Shown piece by piece: positions 11,701-24,577 of a stretch of DNA of 64,000 bases; the stretch's first letter is position 1, and each line of letters opens with the position of its first letter. Source of the DNA: Anaeramoeba flamelloides (lineage: Eukaryota; Metamonada; Anaeramoebidae); NCBI GenBank assembly GCA_027625915.1, contig JANTQA010000042.1:3732001-3796000 (forward strand), in the 5' to 3' direction. The translations under genes were made by a program, and so were the position numbers. Below the pieces are notes generated by a model that was given only the letters and a program-made list of their open reading frames with translations, searched no databases and was not told the DNA's origin.

Positions 11701-14700
11701 GGTCAATATTATTTTTTTTACAAAGTAAAAATATTGAAATCTATAATGTAATTTTAATTTCAATCCATGATTTTATTAACAAAAATTTTATATTCAAGAC
11801 CAATAATGATAATGATAATAATAATAATGGGTATTCTCAAGAAGAATTATTAAATAATTTTAACTTAATTAAAAAGTGTAAACCTAAAATTTTTAATAAT
11901 AAATCCAAAAATTTAAATTCAATTTATCCTTTAATTCTAAAAGGATTAAATTATGAAAAAAACTTTCTATTTAACTATTGATATTTTAAATAAATTAAAT
12001 TTAATGAATGAAACAGATTTAATTGAACAGCCTAAAAAGAAAATTATTTTGAATTTATTTGCAATGTTACCTTGCTTAATTAAAAAATTTGATTTTGATT
12101 CCTTTTTAAATAATAATAAGACCAGTAATAATAGTATCCAATTGAAAGTGTTAAATGAAAATAATCCAAATAATAATATTTTCGGTTCCAACTCGGGTTC
12201 GTGTTCTGGTTCTGGTTCTGGTTCTGATTCGGATTTGGATTCTGATAGCTATCTCCAAAATGAAGGTTATAACAAATTTTATAATAATAATTATGAATTT
12301 TCGATTGAAAAATTAAATGAAATGGCAACAAATTTATCTAACAACGCAAAAGATAATGAATTTGATAACTTATCAATAATCTTGAATAAATATATAAAAA
12401 ACGAGTATGAAGATGAAGATGAATTCTATTTTAACCTTAAAAAAAATATATTAGTAAATTTAAATGAAGATTTGTTGGTAGAAATCTTTTGTTTTTTTGG
12501 TAGAAATGATCGGTAACTCAAACAAGAAATGGAGGAATTCTTATTATTATTTATTTGAGTCTTTTTTCGATAATTTTGATTTCTCCTTGTTATCAATTAA
12601 AAAAGATTTGAAAAGAGATTTCTTTATAACGATAATTAAACAATTAGAAAAACAGCATACAAGGAAATTCACCAAGATCTTGAAAAGCTTTTTAAAAAAT
12701 AGTAATTATAATAAGGGATTATTAAAAATTGATGAATCCAAATTCCATTATAAGAAATCAAAAAGTTATAAAAAGCAATCAAAATCGCAATTGAAATTGT
12801 TATTAAAAAAAAAAAAAATTGATTTCATTGAGGAGTTAGAAAACTTGGAAATGCAAAGCTTTAACCAATATTTAGAAGATGAAGAAGAAATTAGAAAGAA
12901 GATCGAAAATTTACCAGTTTATATTGGAATAAAAACTTATCCACAATTTATCACTTCTGAAGATTTGGTCAAGATTAGGAAAGATATGAAAGAAAAACGT
13001 TTTGAAATGGAAAAAAATCAAGGTGCTCAATTAATGAAAAATTATTCCAAAAAAACAAATCGAAATACTCAATCTAATCAATCAATAGAATTTGATAAAC
13101 ATCTAAGGGCCATCACAAGAGAAACTTCCAATCTTGCTGAGAATGTCAACAACATTAATGATGATGAAGGTAGCGATACACAGGAAACCACTGAAGGAGA
13201 AAATAATTCTGAATATAATTCTTATTCAAATTCTCAAAATATATTATCAGACTTTAGCTCACAGGACGACGACATTTTTGATATCTTTGGAAGTGGGGAT
13301 GAATTTGAAAATTTGAAAAATCAATTTGGTGGGGACACATTGAAATTGAAAGGTGTGGCGAATTATAACAACGAGACTGAAAACGAAAACAAAAATGAAC
13401 AGAAAAAAAATTTAGATATAATTATCAACATTTTACAAGAGGGAAACGATGAAGAATTTGAAGAAGTTGAGCGGAAAAAGAAATTAAATGAATTAATTAA
13501 TTCAACAGAAAACAGCGAACAATTAAATTCAAATACAAATACCCACACACAGACAGATTTAGAATCCACATCCACATCCTCTTCCACGTCTAGTACAGAT
13601 TCCTCCACTGAATCTGTGGCAACATCAGAGTTATCAGGACAAGAAGAGAGGTTTATTAAACATTCAAATAATATTAAAAATTCAAAAAAAAGAAAGAAAA
13701 ATGAAAAGATATTAAAATTAGGATCTGGATCAGAATCAGAGTCAGAATCTTTAGGTAATGATTTCCAAAAAAAAATTAAAGCTAAAATGCAGGAAATCAA
13801 AAGTAATACAACAAAAAAGAAAAAGTCAAATGATCTGAACAAGGATAAGACAAAGACAAAGGAAAAAAAAAAAAAACCCTCGAATACAAGAAATAGGAGA
13901 AGAAAAAAAGGTAGTTTATCAAGATCAGGAACACGAACAGATTTGCTCAGCAATATTACTGAACCTACTAGCCAAAAATTTTTAAATAAAATTGGACTAC
14001 TATTAAATCAAGAAAATGAAGAAATGGAAATTAATGAAAACCAAGAATTTGATTTATTAAAAAAAATAAATAAAAATTTGACAAAGGATATGGACTATTC
14101 AAGAATATCAGAGAATATCATCGACAACTTTAGCAAATGGAACAATTCTGTCAAAATAACAAAGTTTATTGAAGAAGCCGAAATGTTTTCTATTTATAAT
14201 TCTTCAATAAAATTATGGAATTCAATTTTGTCTGAATATTTTTATGTTATTAAAAAAATTTCAAATTATACTCTTTATAAACAATTTAAACAAAATATCT
14301 CCCAAAAAAGTATTCACACAAATACCTTTAATGTGCACCAATATAAATTATTTTATAAAAAAGTTGGCGATCGAAACTATAAAAAATTACAGACCAAATT
14401 AATCCATATAAAAAAGCATGATCAAAAAAAATTTAAAGATTATAAAATTAAAAGAAAAAAATACATTAAAAATTTGGAACAAAAAAGAAAAAAATATTTT
14501 TCTTCTCTATTTAAATTAAAAAAATTATTAAATTTATTCCAAAACCAACCAAACCAAGAGAAATCAGTGCAGAAAAGATTAACAACTTTATTATTTGAAT
14601 CACAATTGAATCTCTTATTCTTTTATAAGCAATTTATTAAATTCTATAAATCTGGTAATCAATTAATAAATGTAAAAAATAAAAAAATCAATCAATGGTT

Positions 14701-14752
14701 CGAACAAATACATAAATTAATTGAAATTAATAAGAAATTGGAATTAAAATAA
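5777..14752 (+). CDS. fry: Furry / Tao3 / Mor2-family giant HEAT-like scaffold (one intron, two apparent +1 frame breaks)
   Basis: Predicted about 2,925 aa. Exon 1 is 5777-6108 (donor GTAAGT) and exon 2 starts at 6305 (acceptor CAG); the phase fits and joins ELTPE to LLGSTFF. The N-terminus follows the Furry pattern: a 'CL...LIDW' segment, a basic linker, then LEELATEFVFVE. Further matches are a HEAT-like block near residues 600-700 (SLYNFILNEE, YSLKHLHKLIICW), the LIPWIKNI motif, an NDFVIILLSNLVHVA...LHLVILGLDH block, and a C-terminal helix pair ending FFYKQFIKFYK. Lys/Ser/Asn/Glu-rich inserts are frequent. Furry proteins are cortical scaffolds that activate NDR/LATS-type kinases with Mob to control polarity; that role is inferred. 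The frame moves +1 near A7 (about 11956-11962) and again near T7 (12492-12498), and homology continues across both. Assembly error, true frameshifting or recent decay are all possible. Family assignment is firm; exact joins are less so. Confidence 0.85.
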
Positions 14753-15017
14753 ACTATTCTTTTTTTTTTTAAGAATTTTTATATTATTCGTGTATATTTT
14801 TTTTGATAAACATTTTATTTTTTTTTTTTTGTTTTGTTTTTCTACAAATTATTTTATATATTAATTTATTGAAAAATATAGTTGTTATTCAAATTCAATC
14901 TATTTTATTGTATTTTTAATATCTTATTGTTAGAAATTTAATTTTTTAATTGGAATTGTTATTTTTTAAATAAATAAAAGAATATCAAATTAGAAATTAA
15001 AAACTATTTATATATAT

Positions 15018-15552
15018 AAACCCCATTCCAAAAATTTGAACATACCCAAAATCAAAAATAGGATGAAAAAACTGTATTTATTATATTTTTACTAACCTAA
15101 TACAAAACCACCTTTAAGTTACGTTTTATTAATATTTTTGTAAGTAATCATTTTCATTAAAAAAAAAGAAAAGATTATAAAAGTCGAAAAAAAAAAATCG
15201 AGAGTGTCCAAAATAATGAAACTAGTTGAAAAAAAAATGTATTGGTAAATTTGTTGAAATTTCACCAACTATTGTTGATCGATCAAATGATAAGATACTA
15301 TCAACCAATTGTATGTGGTTTTTCTATTAAACAAACTCAACACTAAACTTCTATCAATAATTGGAAAAAAAAAAAACAGATCTAACCAAACAGAGTGTGT
15401 AACTGTAAAAAAGGAAATGAAAACAAAATAAAAAAGACAAAAAAAGAAAATAGTTTGTTAAATCAAAAATTATTTCCAAATTTAATTTAAAATGTAGTAT
15501 TGTTATTCTTTCAAGTGTTTAAACTGTGTCAAAATTTTGGGAATTTAGTTTA
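15018..15552 (+). mobile_element. Mariner-like short inverted-repeat element (MITE), copy 1
   Basis: The left end is TAAACCCCATTCCAAAAATT followed by TGAACATACCC. The right end, AAACTGTGTCAAAATTTTGG followed by GAATTTAGTTTA, is its inverted counterpart. The 535-bp body is shared with 48003-48539, 50685-51218 and, more diverged, 23776-24330, for example TTGATCGATCAAATGATAAG. The TA borders and the ATTTGGACAC-type terminus recall Tc1/mariner elements. No intact transposase is present. Confidence 0.75.
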
Positions 15553-15765
15553 TTACAATTTTTTTTTGTATAAAATTTTGAAAATGAAATATTTTGTAAT
15601 ATTTGGGGTGTGGTGTTAAAAGAAAAGTAAATCCGGACCAAAAAGAATTCAGAAATGAAAAAATTAAGATAAATATAATTGGAAATATCATGTTGTTAAT
15701 TTTTCTTGATAAATTTGAACACTGATATAATTTTCCATTTTAGAAAATTGTTTTTTCAATAATAA

Positions 15766-16322
15766 ATGGAGTTCACATTTTGATTCTTTTTCAACAATAA
15801 CCTAGTATAATTCTTTTTTTGATTTAAAAATATCAAATGATTCTTTTTTATTTCAATCATTAAACTCCAATTATTTCTTGTTTAAATTTTGTTTTTAATA
15901 GAATTCATTGATAGTCAAAATTTAATATTTTTTTTTTTTATTTTCAAAAAGAATTTAATATATCAAAAAAAAAAAATATTTGAGGTTTTACGTCTTAAAT
16001 TTTAATTTTCATCATTTTTTCATCAATCCTGAAGTTTTTAAGTTTCTTCCTGATAAGAAAATTATTTTTCTTTGAAATGGAATCAAAAGATTTTTTTTAA
16101 TTGAGTTTTATCCCAAATTAAATATTATTTTTTGGATTTTAACGGAATCAGGATAAAATAATTTTTAATGTTTTTGAAAAATTATACTTCAAAGGTACTT
16201 TTACAAGTGAAAAATGTTTGATAAAAACCGATTCCATTGAAATCATTTTATTCTTACGATTCCAAATTTTAATTTTTAAGTTTCTAAAAATTACAAAAAT
16301 GGAATCATTTTGGGAACTCTAA
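15766..16322 (+). mobile_element. GGAATCA-rich inverted-repeat element, copy 1
   Basis: The termini GGAGTTCACATTTTGATTCT and the inverse of AATCATTTTGGGAACTCT form an imperfect terminal repeat. The body carries repeated GGAATCA/TGATTCC words and matches 26372-27195 in reverse orientation over most of its length, for example ACTTTTACAAGTGAAAAATG here against CATTTTTCACTTGTAAAAGT-type sequence there. There is no open frame. Confidence 0.65.
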
Positions 16323-16484
16323 TAATAATCTTGAAATTGAATCTTATAACAAATCCAATCAATAGATCTGATCTTTTTGGTTTGGATTTTTGGATCGAAA
16401 AAGAAAAACAAAAATTTTCAAAACATTTTTTTTATGAAATACCACTTTTAGTTAATCGTCATTGTGAAAAAAATTTGGTTCATT

Positions 16485-17307
16485 AAAAAAAATTGGATCA
16501 TTCCAAAATTTGTTTTTGTTTTTTAAATATTAAATATTGGCAAAATGATTTTTGATCAAACTTAATTTTATCAACAAATCTTATATTTAAGAAAAACCAA
16601 AGTCATTACCAATTAAAATTTTCAGAAAGTAATATTATTTCGTTGCATTTTGACCCTTTGGGATTGCTTTAGAAAGCTAAAAGAACAAAAATTGAATTTT
16701 AATTATTAACTGTAACTAAAAATTAGAGAATTATTTATTCAGAAATAGTCAAATCTATTAATTCAATAAGATATTTATCATTTTTATATAACAAGAATTT
16801 ATAAAAGTTAATCTTTAATATCCTTTTAAACCAAATTCAATCAAAAAATCTTACAAAAAAAGATATTTTTTCAAAAGAGATTGTTTTTCAATAATGTTTT
16901 ACAATCAAAAACCGCAAAACAACGAATTATTAAGATTTTCAAAGCCATTTAAATTCTAAAAATCCCCAAAGAACAAACCTTAATTAAAAAAAATTATTCA
17001 TTTTTGGTTTCTCCAAAATAATCAATCACTTGATCTTAAAATGTAATCATATAAAAAAAAAATTAACATTTTTAGTAAAGTTTACAATTAAAATTCAATT
17101 TTTTTGTATTTTTAGCTTTCTAAAGCAATCCCAAAGGGTCAAAATGCAACGAAATAATATTACTTTCTGAAAATTTTAATTGGTAATGACTTTGGTTTTT
17201 CTAGAGTGTAAAATTTGTTCCTAAAATTATAGTTTGATCAAAAATTTCATTACCAATATTTACTATTTAAAAAACGAAAACAAATTTTGGAATTACACAA
17301 TTTTTGT
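16485..17307. repeat. Large palindrome I (inverted arms with a 92-bp identical core)
   Basis: The segment 16591-16682, starting GAAAAACCAAAGTCATTACC and ending GCTTTAGAAAGCTAAAA, recurs as an exact reverse complement at 17110-17201. The arms continue outward with lower identity to about 16485 and 17307; the TTTGATCAAA and CCAAAATTTGTTTT words are shared. The spacer of about 430 bp has no open frame. The perfect core implies recent duplication, gene conversion or active mobility. Confidence 0.85.
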
Positions 17308-17319
17308 TAATAACAGTTT

Positions 17320-18140
17320 AATCTAAAACCCGTAAATTTTCAAAAACCACGTTAATTCCATTTTTCTGATCAATTTGAAATATTAGTAAAAAGTCAAAAA
17401 TCTACTCTCATTTTACAGACAAATAATCCAATTAAGGAGCAACTTATAAGCGTTCCAATTGGGGTATTGGTTAAATATTCCAAATCTATCAATTTTAACT
17501 CTTTGGTGAATTCGGAAATCAAAAAAACAACAAATTTGTAAAATTAATTGAGAGAAAGACTGACCGAAAAAGAAAATTAAATTTTGATTTTAAATTTCAA
17601 AATAAAAATCATTTTCATCATTTTAAAATTATTTGAAAGAATTTGAATTTGAGAGAGGTGTTTGATTATTGCGAATTTAGATGAAATTTTGAAAACCATT
17701 TTGTGAAAAAAGAAATTCTCGAACGTTCCCAATAGAAATTTAAAATTTTGAAAAAATTATAAAAAGAAAGATATAAAGTAAATAAAACTCTTAACTCATA
17801 AATTTAGCAACAACAGAATAATTCTTATATAGATGCTTTCTAATAAATTTAGAATTTATCTAAGGGAAAATCACAATAAATTTGATTTTCAATTTTCAGT
17901 CTTGTTCTCAATTAATTTTACAAATTTTGGATTTTTTTTTGATTTCTGAATTCACCAAAGAGTTAAAATTGATAGATTTGGAATATTTAACCAACACTCC
18001 AATTGGAACGGTACAAGTTGCTCCTTAATTGGATTATTTGTCTGTAAAATGAGAGTAGATTTTTGACTTTTTACTAATATTTCAAATTGATCAGAAAAAT
18101 GGAATTAACGTGGTTTTTGAAAATTTACGGGTTTTAGATT
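17320..18140. repeat. Large palindrome II, directly after palindrome I
   Basis: The left arm, about 17320-17590, starts AATCTAAAACCCGTAAATTT. It recurs inverted at about 17870-18140, ending GGGTTTTAGATT. Identity is near perfect over the outer 200 bp (AAAATGAGAGTAGATTTTTG against its complement) and weaker inward. The spacer is about 280 bp, without coding potential. Only about 12 bp separate it from palindrome I, and the arm sequences of the two palindromes differ. Confidence 0.85.
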
Positions 18141-18765
18141 TGACAGTAACTCAAATTTATTTGACAATTGTCAGATCAATTCAACTTTAATGAGAATAAA
18201 TAAAATAAAAATCTGTTTGAGAATAAATCGATTGAAAAGAAATTGTTTTTTGTAATTTTTTTTCAAAGCCAAACGATTTCATTAATCAGATACTATATTA
18301 AAGTGGTATCGCTACTTTTGAATGATTTTTTTTGTAAATTTATGGATCAAATCAACCCTTAAATATTATTTGTGTTGGAATGAATTCTTCTTCTCTTTGG
18401 TTGGAGAGAGACAAAATAAAAAATGATGTTTGAAACAATTACAAGTATTTTGAACAAAAAAAATGGGGTTAGTGTTTTGATTTCAAATTGGGTTTTGCAA
18501 TTAAAAAAGAATGTAAATGAAACTGACAACAACCACACATAATAAATAAAAAAAAAATAAAAAAAAAAATAAAGATCGAAAAAGCAAAATGAAAAAATTA
18601 ATAAAAATAAAAAAGAAAAAAAAGAAATGAAAAAAGATCATTTTCATAATTTATTAGTTTCTTCTCTATTTTTTGAATTGTTGTGTATTCTTCCATTCTT
18701 ATTTTTTTTTTTTTTATTTGGCCGTAATAAAAAAAAAAAAAAAACAAGAATTAAAAAAAATTTAC

Positions 18766-19235
18766 TTAAAATTTCATTTTATGAGGTAATTGTCCTTTTT
18801 GGAGATTGAATCTTGCTGTTAAATATTCCTTGAGATATTGAACTTTTTTAATTGCTTCATTGACTGGTTTGTCGACTTGGTTTTGGAGTTTTGTTTGTGT
18901 TTCATTGAGACCAACTTTTTTAAGCTCTTGTTTTTTTGTAAAGAATTTTTCTTCTGTTTTTTCCCAGTTGTTGATTGGTTTCTTTGGTGTGAAGAATTTG
19001 TCGTTGATTTCTTCTGGTACAACAAGCTCTCCAAGATCTACCTTTGTTTTTGTTGCAATGACATATTTTCTTTTGATTCTGGTCATTGGAACACCATTGA
19101 TTTGATAGGGTCCTTTTGTATTTAATATTTTATTTTCGAAGTGGTTTTGTTATTAGGTTTGTTTTTGTCATTTGGTTTGTGTTTTTCGTTTTTAGTTTTT
19201 GTACTTTGTGTTTGTTTTTTTGTTTGAAAATAAAA

Positions 19236-19266
<31 letters not shown>

Positions 19267-19526
19267 GTGAAGCAAGGAAATTTACCAGTTACAAGAAGTA
19301 ATCCTGAAGAAAGTGTTTTTAAGAAAACAACACGTTTTCCCTTGAATTTTCCAATTAATAAAATAAGGACAGTTCCTATAAGTTTGTTTTTTTGAAGAAG
19401 AAGAAGGAAATTATTAAACAAAAAAAAAAAAGAAACAAGTTAGTTTAGTCCAAGAAAGCTCAGTCTTGGCATTTTATTAAATTAGAATGTTTAAACTCAA
19501 TTACCTTTTTCAATTTTAGATGACAT
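18766..19526 (-). CDS. RPL6: Ribosomal protein eL6 (L6e), three exons
   Basis: Predicted 152 aa. Exons on the minus strand are 19526-19505 (ATG at 19526), 19375-19286 and 19112-18766 (stop TAA). Both introns are GT-AG and keep phase: MSSKIEKG joins [15 protein letters not shown], and SGLLLVTG joins PYQINGVP. The family core [31 protein letters not shown] is complete, followed by [12 protein letters not shown] and the C-terminal LPHKMKF that matches the eL6 ending PHKxxF. The protein is a 60S subunit component. It is shorter than animal eL6 because it lacks the long basic N-terminal extension. The second intron holds a run of about 25 T on the coding strand just after the donor. It is transcribed toward the Furry gene. 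Confidence 0.93.
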
Positions 19527-20024
19527 GTTTGAAAGAATAAAAAAAAATAAAAAACGAAATTGAAAAATATTTGAATTCGAAGAAAAATAGTATCTTTTTG
19601 GTAGAGTTAAGATTTAGAACTCAATTGGAGATTACAACTTAGAATTCTCTGAATTGTTAGTTAAATAAGATTTGAATAATTGTGTGATTGGTGTTTTTGG
19701 ATAAATAAGGAATAAATATGTGCTGATTTTTCCTTTTTTCTATAATTAACTTAAGGGCTATGTTCCCACCTCTGGAGGGTGTTTAGTTATTATTTATTTT
19801 ACTTTCACTTCCTAAAATAAGTTTTCATTCATGGAGTAATTGGATCAAAAAATTACCGGTTTGCTTGGTAAAATATTCAAAAACAAAAACACAAAAAATC
19901 GTCAAATAGTTTTTCGAATTAAATTTTAAAAAATATGGGACTTTACGGGATTTTCAAATAAGAGTTCTAAATAAGTAGTATTTTAGACTTGTTAAATGAA
20001 CTGCAAAAAATATTTAATGTGATC
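19527..20024. other. Upstream region of eL6
   Basis: No open frame or repeat copy is recognised. It must hold the eL6 promoter; no distinct motif stands out. Confidence 0.4.
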
Positions 20025-20511
20025 AAAATAATGCGTATCAAGGACTATAAACTGTGTTTCAAAATTTAGTACCTGCTATGTTTTCTTCTTGTTCCAATGT
20101 AACACCGAACTCATTATCTGGGAGTATATCTAAGTTCAAATCAATTTTGAAGATAAAATTGTTGAGGTACAAAGTAAAATTTTGAAATTTAAAATAAAAT
20201 TTGTTTAAAATTTTTTGTTTTTCTCCCAAATTTTTTGAAATTTTTTACTATTTTAGATAAAAATTTTCTCTAAAAATTTCAATCTATTTTTTGAGATATA
20301 AATTTTCAAATTTAATCCTTTATTTTTTGAATTTCTTTTTAAATAATATACTTAAAGAAACCAGTAATATATTTACTTATTAGGGTCTATTGTCATTTTC
20401 TTTAACCAATTAATGTTTAGGTATTATATTACAAAAAAAAAATATGCTTTTGATTATGAAACACAAATTAAACTTTCCCAAAGTATTATTTTGATAACAG
20501 TAGAACAACTT
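20025..20511. mobile_element. Inverted-repeat element with ATCAAAATAA ends, copy 1
   Basis: The left end GATCAAAATAATGCGTATCA is followed by AAACTGTGTTTCAAAAT. It is mirrored at the right by ATTATGAAACACA followed by TATTATTTTGATAACAGT. The element recurs at 30022-30505; shared internal words include CTAAGTTCAAATCAATTTTG and TTAGGGT-TATT. About 490 bp, no open frame. Confidence 0.65.
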
Positions 20512-22552
20512 GGAAAATTATTTATGTTTAATAAATCGAAATGAAAATTATGAAATTGTTTGAAAAAAATATTGGTAAAATCTGATAAAGTAGAATTTGT
20601 TGGAATTCAGAAAATTTCTTATTATTTTAATAGAAATTCCCAGTGTGTAAATTAGAGTAAGGTTATGGAACTCTCTCAAGAGTTTTTTATTAACATTTAG
20701 ACTGTTTTCATCTGAAAAGTCGTCCTTACAAATTTTCAAGGCAAAATATAGTAATTTGGGATCTCTATTTTTTTTTCGTTTTGTATTTGTTTGATACTTG
20801 TTTAGTCTATTTATTAGATGAACAAAGAATCTCAAAGGAAAATACTAATTCAGAATATAAAAAAATTTGCTAAATTTTGATTACAATGTAAATTTAATAT
20901 TTTTTTAAATTTCTGTCTAAATACGCCTTTCAAATTAAATAAATGAGTTATTATTATATACATTTTTCTTATAATCTTGATGGTAATAATGGAACCTATT
21001 ATAAAAATTATTGAAAATTCCTTTACCTTTGGACTTCTTTGGTTTGGAATTTAACAAGGAAAAATTATTGTAATATCAGTACACAAATCAATTACTGACT
21101 TTCTTTTTCTTTTCTTTCTTTTTTTTTTTTTTTTCATTTTGGATTTTAAGTTTCAATCACTTATGATATATTTGGATAATATAAATGAGTTTTTTTTTTT
21201 TGGTTATAAGCGTAATATTGTGAAATTAGACTTCTTTTAGCTAAAGGTTTCAAATGATAATAATAAAAAATCCATAGTTTCCACTTTGATAAAAAATTCA
21301 TCACAAAATATAAATAAAAAGGTTTCTCAATTTGATAAAATTTCAATTAAAAAAAAATAATTTAAAAGATATTCATTAACAAAATTCAAATAAGAAATAA
21401 AAAATTTCATAGGATATTATTGGCAAAAAACCCAATTAACTAAAAAAAACTTCAAAATTTATTCTTAATTACAAATTTCAAAAATTTAAATAATGTTAAA
21501 AAAACTAATTTTTTTGTTCTTGTATATTTTCAATGGATTAAATTTCTTCAATTTAAAATAATTTTTTTTTTTAGGTAGACAACCAATTTAATCAGAAATA
21601 ATCTTATTTGTGGTTATTTTGTGTAACCCAATGAATTTGACAAAGTAAGGTTTTTGTAGCATTCTAGAGATATAATTCTCTCATTTTAAAAAATGAAAAA
21701 AAAAAAAAAAATAAAAAATATAAGATCTCAAATCTTTAAGTTCACAAAAAGACCGAAATATCAAAACTTTAAACATAATAGAGTTGGTTTTCAAACGAGA
21801 ACCCACAAGTATTTAAATTGCAAATTGTGTGTAATTGGTAAATATTTTTAAATTTTATTTTTCTTTTTTCGATGTTGATTTTAAATGGAAATCTATACGA
21901 CTTCACATTTTTTTGTATTAAGTAAACCGGGCACTCATCCCAAATCTTGGTTAGTCTTTAACACCTGTTTAAAGAGTCTTGAACCTTAGGTTCAAATTTT
22001 AATTCTAAATATATAAATTTGAAATTCAATAAAGGAGTTTTTTTTAATTTTTATAAACAAATGTTATTTGGTTTTTAGTTTACTAATCTGTAATTGTTTA
22101 GGAATTTTAGAGTTGTTTTAAAAACTCAATTCCTTTCCATTTTTTCTTTCCCCCCCCTATAACATGTATATGGAAATGAAAGTCACATATATACTATTGA
22201 AAATTATGAATCTTAAGGTTTATTCCTTTAATACATAGATTCTTATATTTTGATTTGATTATATTTCAGTTTTTTAAATTTTTTTTAAAAAAGGTTTACA
22301 AAATTGGGTAATTGGGAAATAAAGTATCTAAACTTCATATTTTGGGTGGGTAACATGGAATTTGAATGGAATATCTAAGATTCTGAAAACGAAAAAAATA
22401 AATCTGTTAATTTTTTTTTGAATTAACAATAAACCATTTGTCAATGACATAAAAGATTGTGTAAAATAATTCAAAAAAAAAAAAAAAATAAAAATAAAAA
22501 TAAAACGATCCTTCAAAAAAGGATGAATCAAAAATAACCAATGTGAATACAC

Positions 22553-22583
<31 letters not shown>

Positions 22584-23609
22584 CACAGCCCACTTAAATA
22601 AATGAGAAGGGACTATTGTCTATAACCAAAAATCAGTTTCCTAGCCTTTAAAAGTCAGATTAAATTATATGAATAAAGGGAATTTAATTTTTGGTCTTAC
22701 AAAAAAATGAATCAGTTTCAAAGTATACAAAATAAAGAAAAAATGTAATGTAAACTATAAGAATACATATACTAATGATTTTAAAGATTCTAAAAAAAAT
22801 TAGATTTCAAATTGAAAATAATAATTTACCGGATTAGAACAAAAATTAATTCTAAAATCTTAGCATTATATTTATTTCTGAAAGGAAAATTATTGAGATA
22901 TTTTTATAAGAGTTTTTTTTTTTCAAAAATAAGCTTAAATTATAAAAAAATTTCCTTTATTGAGAAATACCCTTTCTTATTTTTTTTTGATTTGAATTGT
23001 AGATAAAATATCCCAATATTTTTGCTGTTTGTTTGAAAATTAGATTAAAGGTTCGAAGTGAAAAAAAAATTCTATCACAACTGAAAAAGAAAATAATAAT
23101 GAAATTTTTAGTATTGTATCTTTATTAAAAAAATGAAAAAGAAACTATTGTTTTTTTGAAAATAATTCAGAATTTTTCTTTTATTATTTTTTTTTTGATA
23201 CTATTGTTTTTTTGACTTTTTTAAATGATGCCGCTTTGATATTATAATAGTAGAGTAATAATTTTAAAGAGAGATATTATTCAATTTTTCCTATTTCAGG
23301 TACATTAATCTTAAGTAGAGAATTTATATTGTTTGGATGGGAAAATATATTTTAGATTGTATATCACAAAATTACTTTTAATACAAACACTACATTTATT
23401 AACTTTGAATTCTATGCATCGATAGATCATTTTAATAAGTTAAACCTTTGGATTTTTATGATTTTTTTTTTAATTTGGTAAAAACCAATTTTTTCTTTAA
23501 TTCTGATTCAAACTATATATTGAAAATGTTTGACAATCTAATTTTTCTTATAAAAAAGACTTTTTTTTTTTTGAAAAACTAAAATTTCAAGAGTATAATA
23601 TTTTGAATT

Positions 23610-23644
<35 letters not shown>

Positions 23645-23775
23645 ATTAGAAAGAAAAATAAAAAAATCTTAAAGAAAATTCTAAAATCGAACTAAAACTA
23701 ATTGGAATCTTAACAATTATTTATATTTTGTTTTATCCAAAAAAAAAAAAACAAAAAATTAAAAATCTAAATAAA
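20512..23775. other. Gene-free A/T-rich region
   Basis: I see only short random open frames, a C9 run near 22151, and (TA)n runs at 22556-22582 and 23614-23642. No RNA gene or conserved coding motif was recognised. Confidence 0.45.
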
Positions 23776-24330
23776 TAAATACCGTTCCAAAATCTTTGAT
23801 AGAGAAGTTATTGTTAAGGGTTATATGTTTGAACAAAAACACTTACTATTTTCAAAGTGTTTTGTTGAAGGGTACACTATGTGTGTAATGATTCAATGAG
23901 CACCTAGAGATAATTAGAGTTTCTAAAAACATAATTATTAGAATTATTTTAACCTTGATTAAGTTAGATAAGATTAAGTTTGTAGATAGTACAACAAAAA
24001 ATGCATATATAAATTTATTTACATTCTTTAAATAATTATTGATCGAACAAAGGTTAGATACTATCAACTAATTTTATTTGAGTTCTTATACTAAAAAAAA
24101 AGTCAACTTTAAAAAAATCAGAATCATTCAAAAATTTTTGTTCGAATCGAACGAAACACTTTAGGTAAATTCAAAAAATGAAATCAAAACAAAAAACATA
24201 AGAGATGAAAAAATGATTTAAATATTTTTCAAAAATCAGGATTATTTCAAATTTGAATGAAATTATAATACTGTTATTCTTTTAACTGTTTTAACTGTGC
24301 AAAAAAATATTGAATTTTTTTTTGATTTAA
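23776..24330 (+). mobile_element. Mariner-like MITE, copy 4 (diverged)
   Basis: It starts ACCGTTCCAAAATCTTTGAT and shares with the other three copies the order TTGATCGAACAAAGGTTAGATACTATCAAC-like block, AGAATCA..., then ATACTGTTATTCTTTTAACT and a TAACTGTGCAAAAAAAT end. It is more decayed than copies 1-3. Confidence 0.5.
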
Positions 24331-24577
24331 AGTTAAGGATAGAGTGTTAAAACACTTTCTCCGTTAAAGGGTTAATTTCGAAGTGGTTAATTTCATATCT
24401 TCTAATTCAAATACTGGATAGATATACTATTTGGTAAAATTCATTAGAAGAATTTTAAACTTAATTTAGTTTTTTTAAAAAATAAAATTAAAATTAAAAA
24501 AATGAAAGAATAAAAAATGAAGAATAAAATAAATAGATAAGATAAAAAAAAAATAGATTAGAAAAATGTTTGGAGTT

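Noticed and set aside
13363-13953. 196-codon minus-strand open frame inside the Furry gene
   Set aside because: Complement of the Lys/Glu/Ser-rich insert; composition only.
18819-19421. Multiple plus- and minus-strand open frames over the eL6 gene
   Set aside because: They are alternative frames or intron read-through of eL6; splicing explains the conserved parts.
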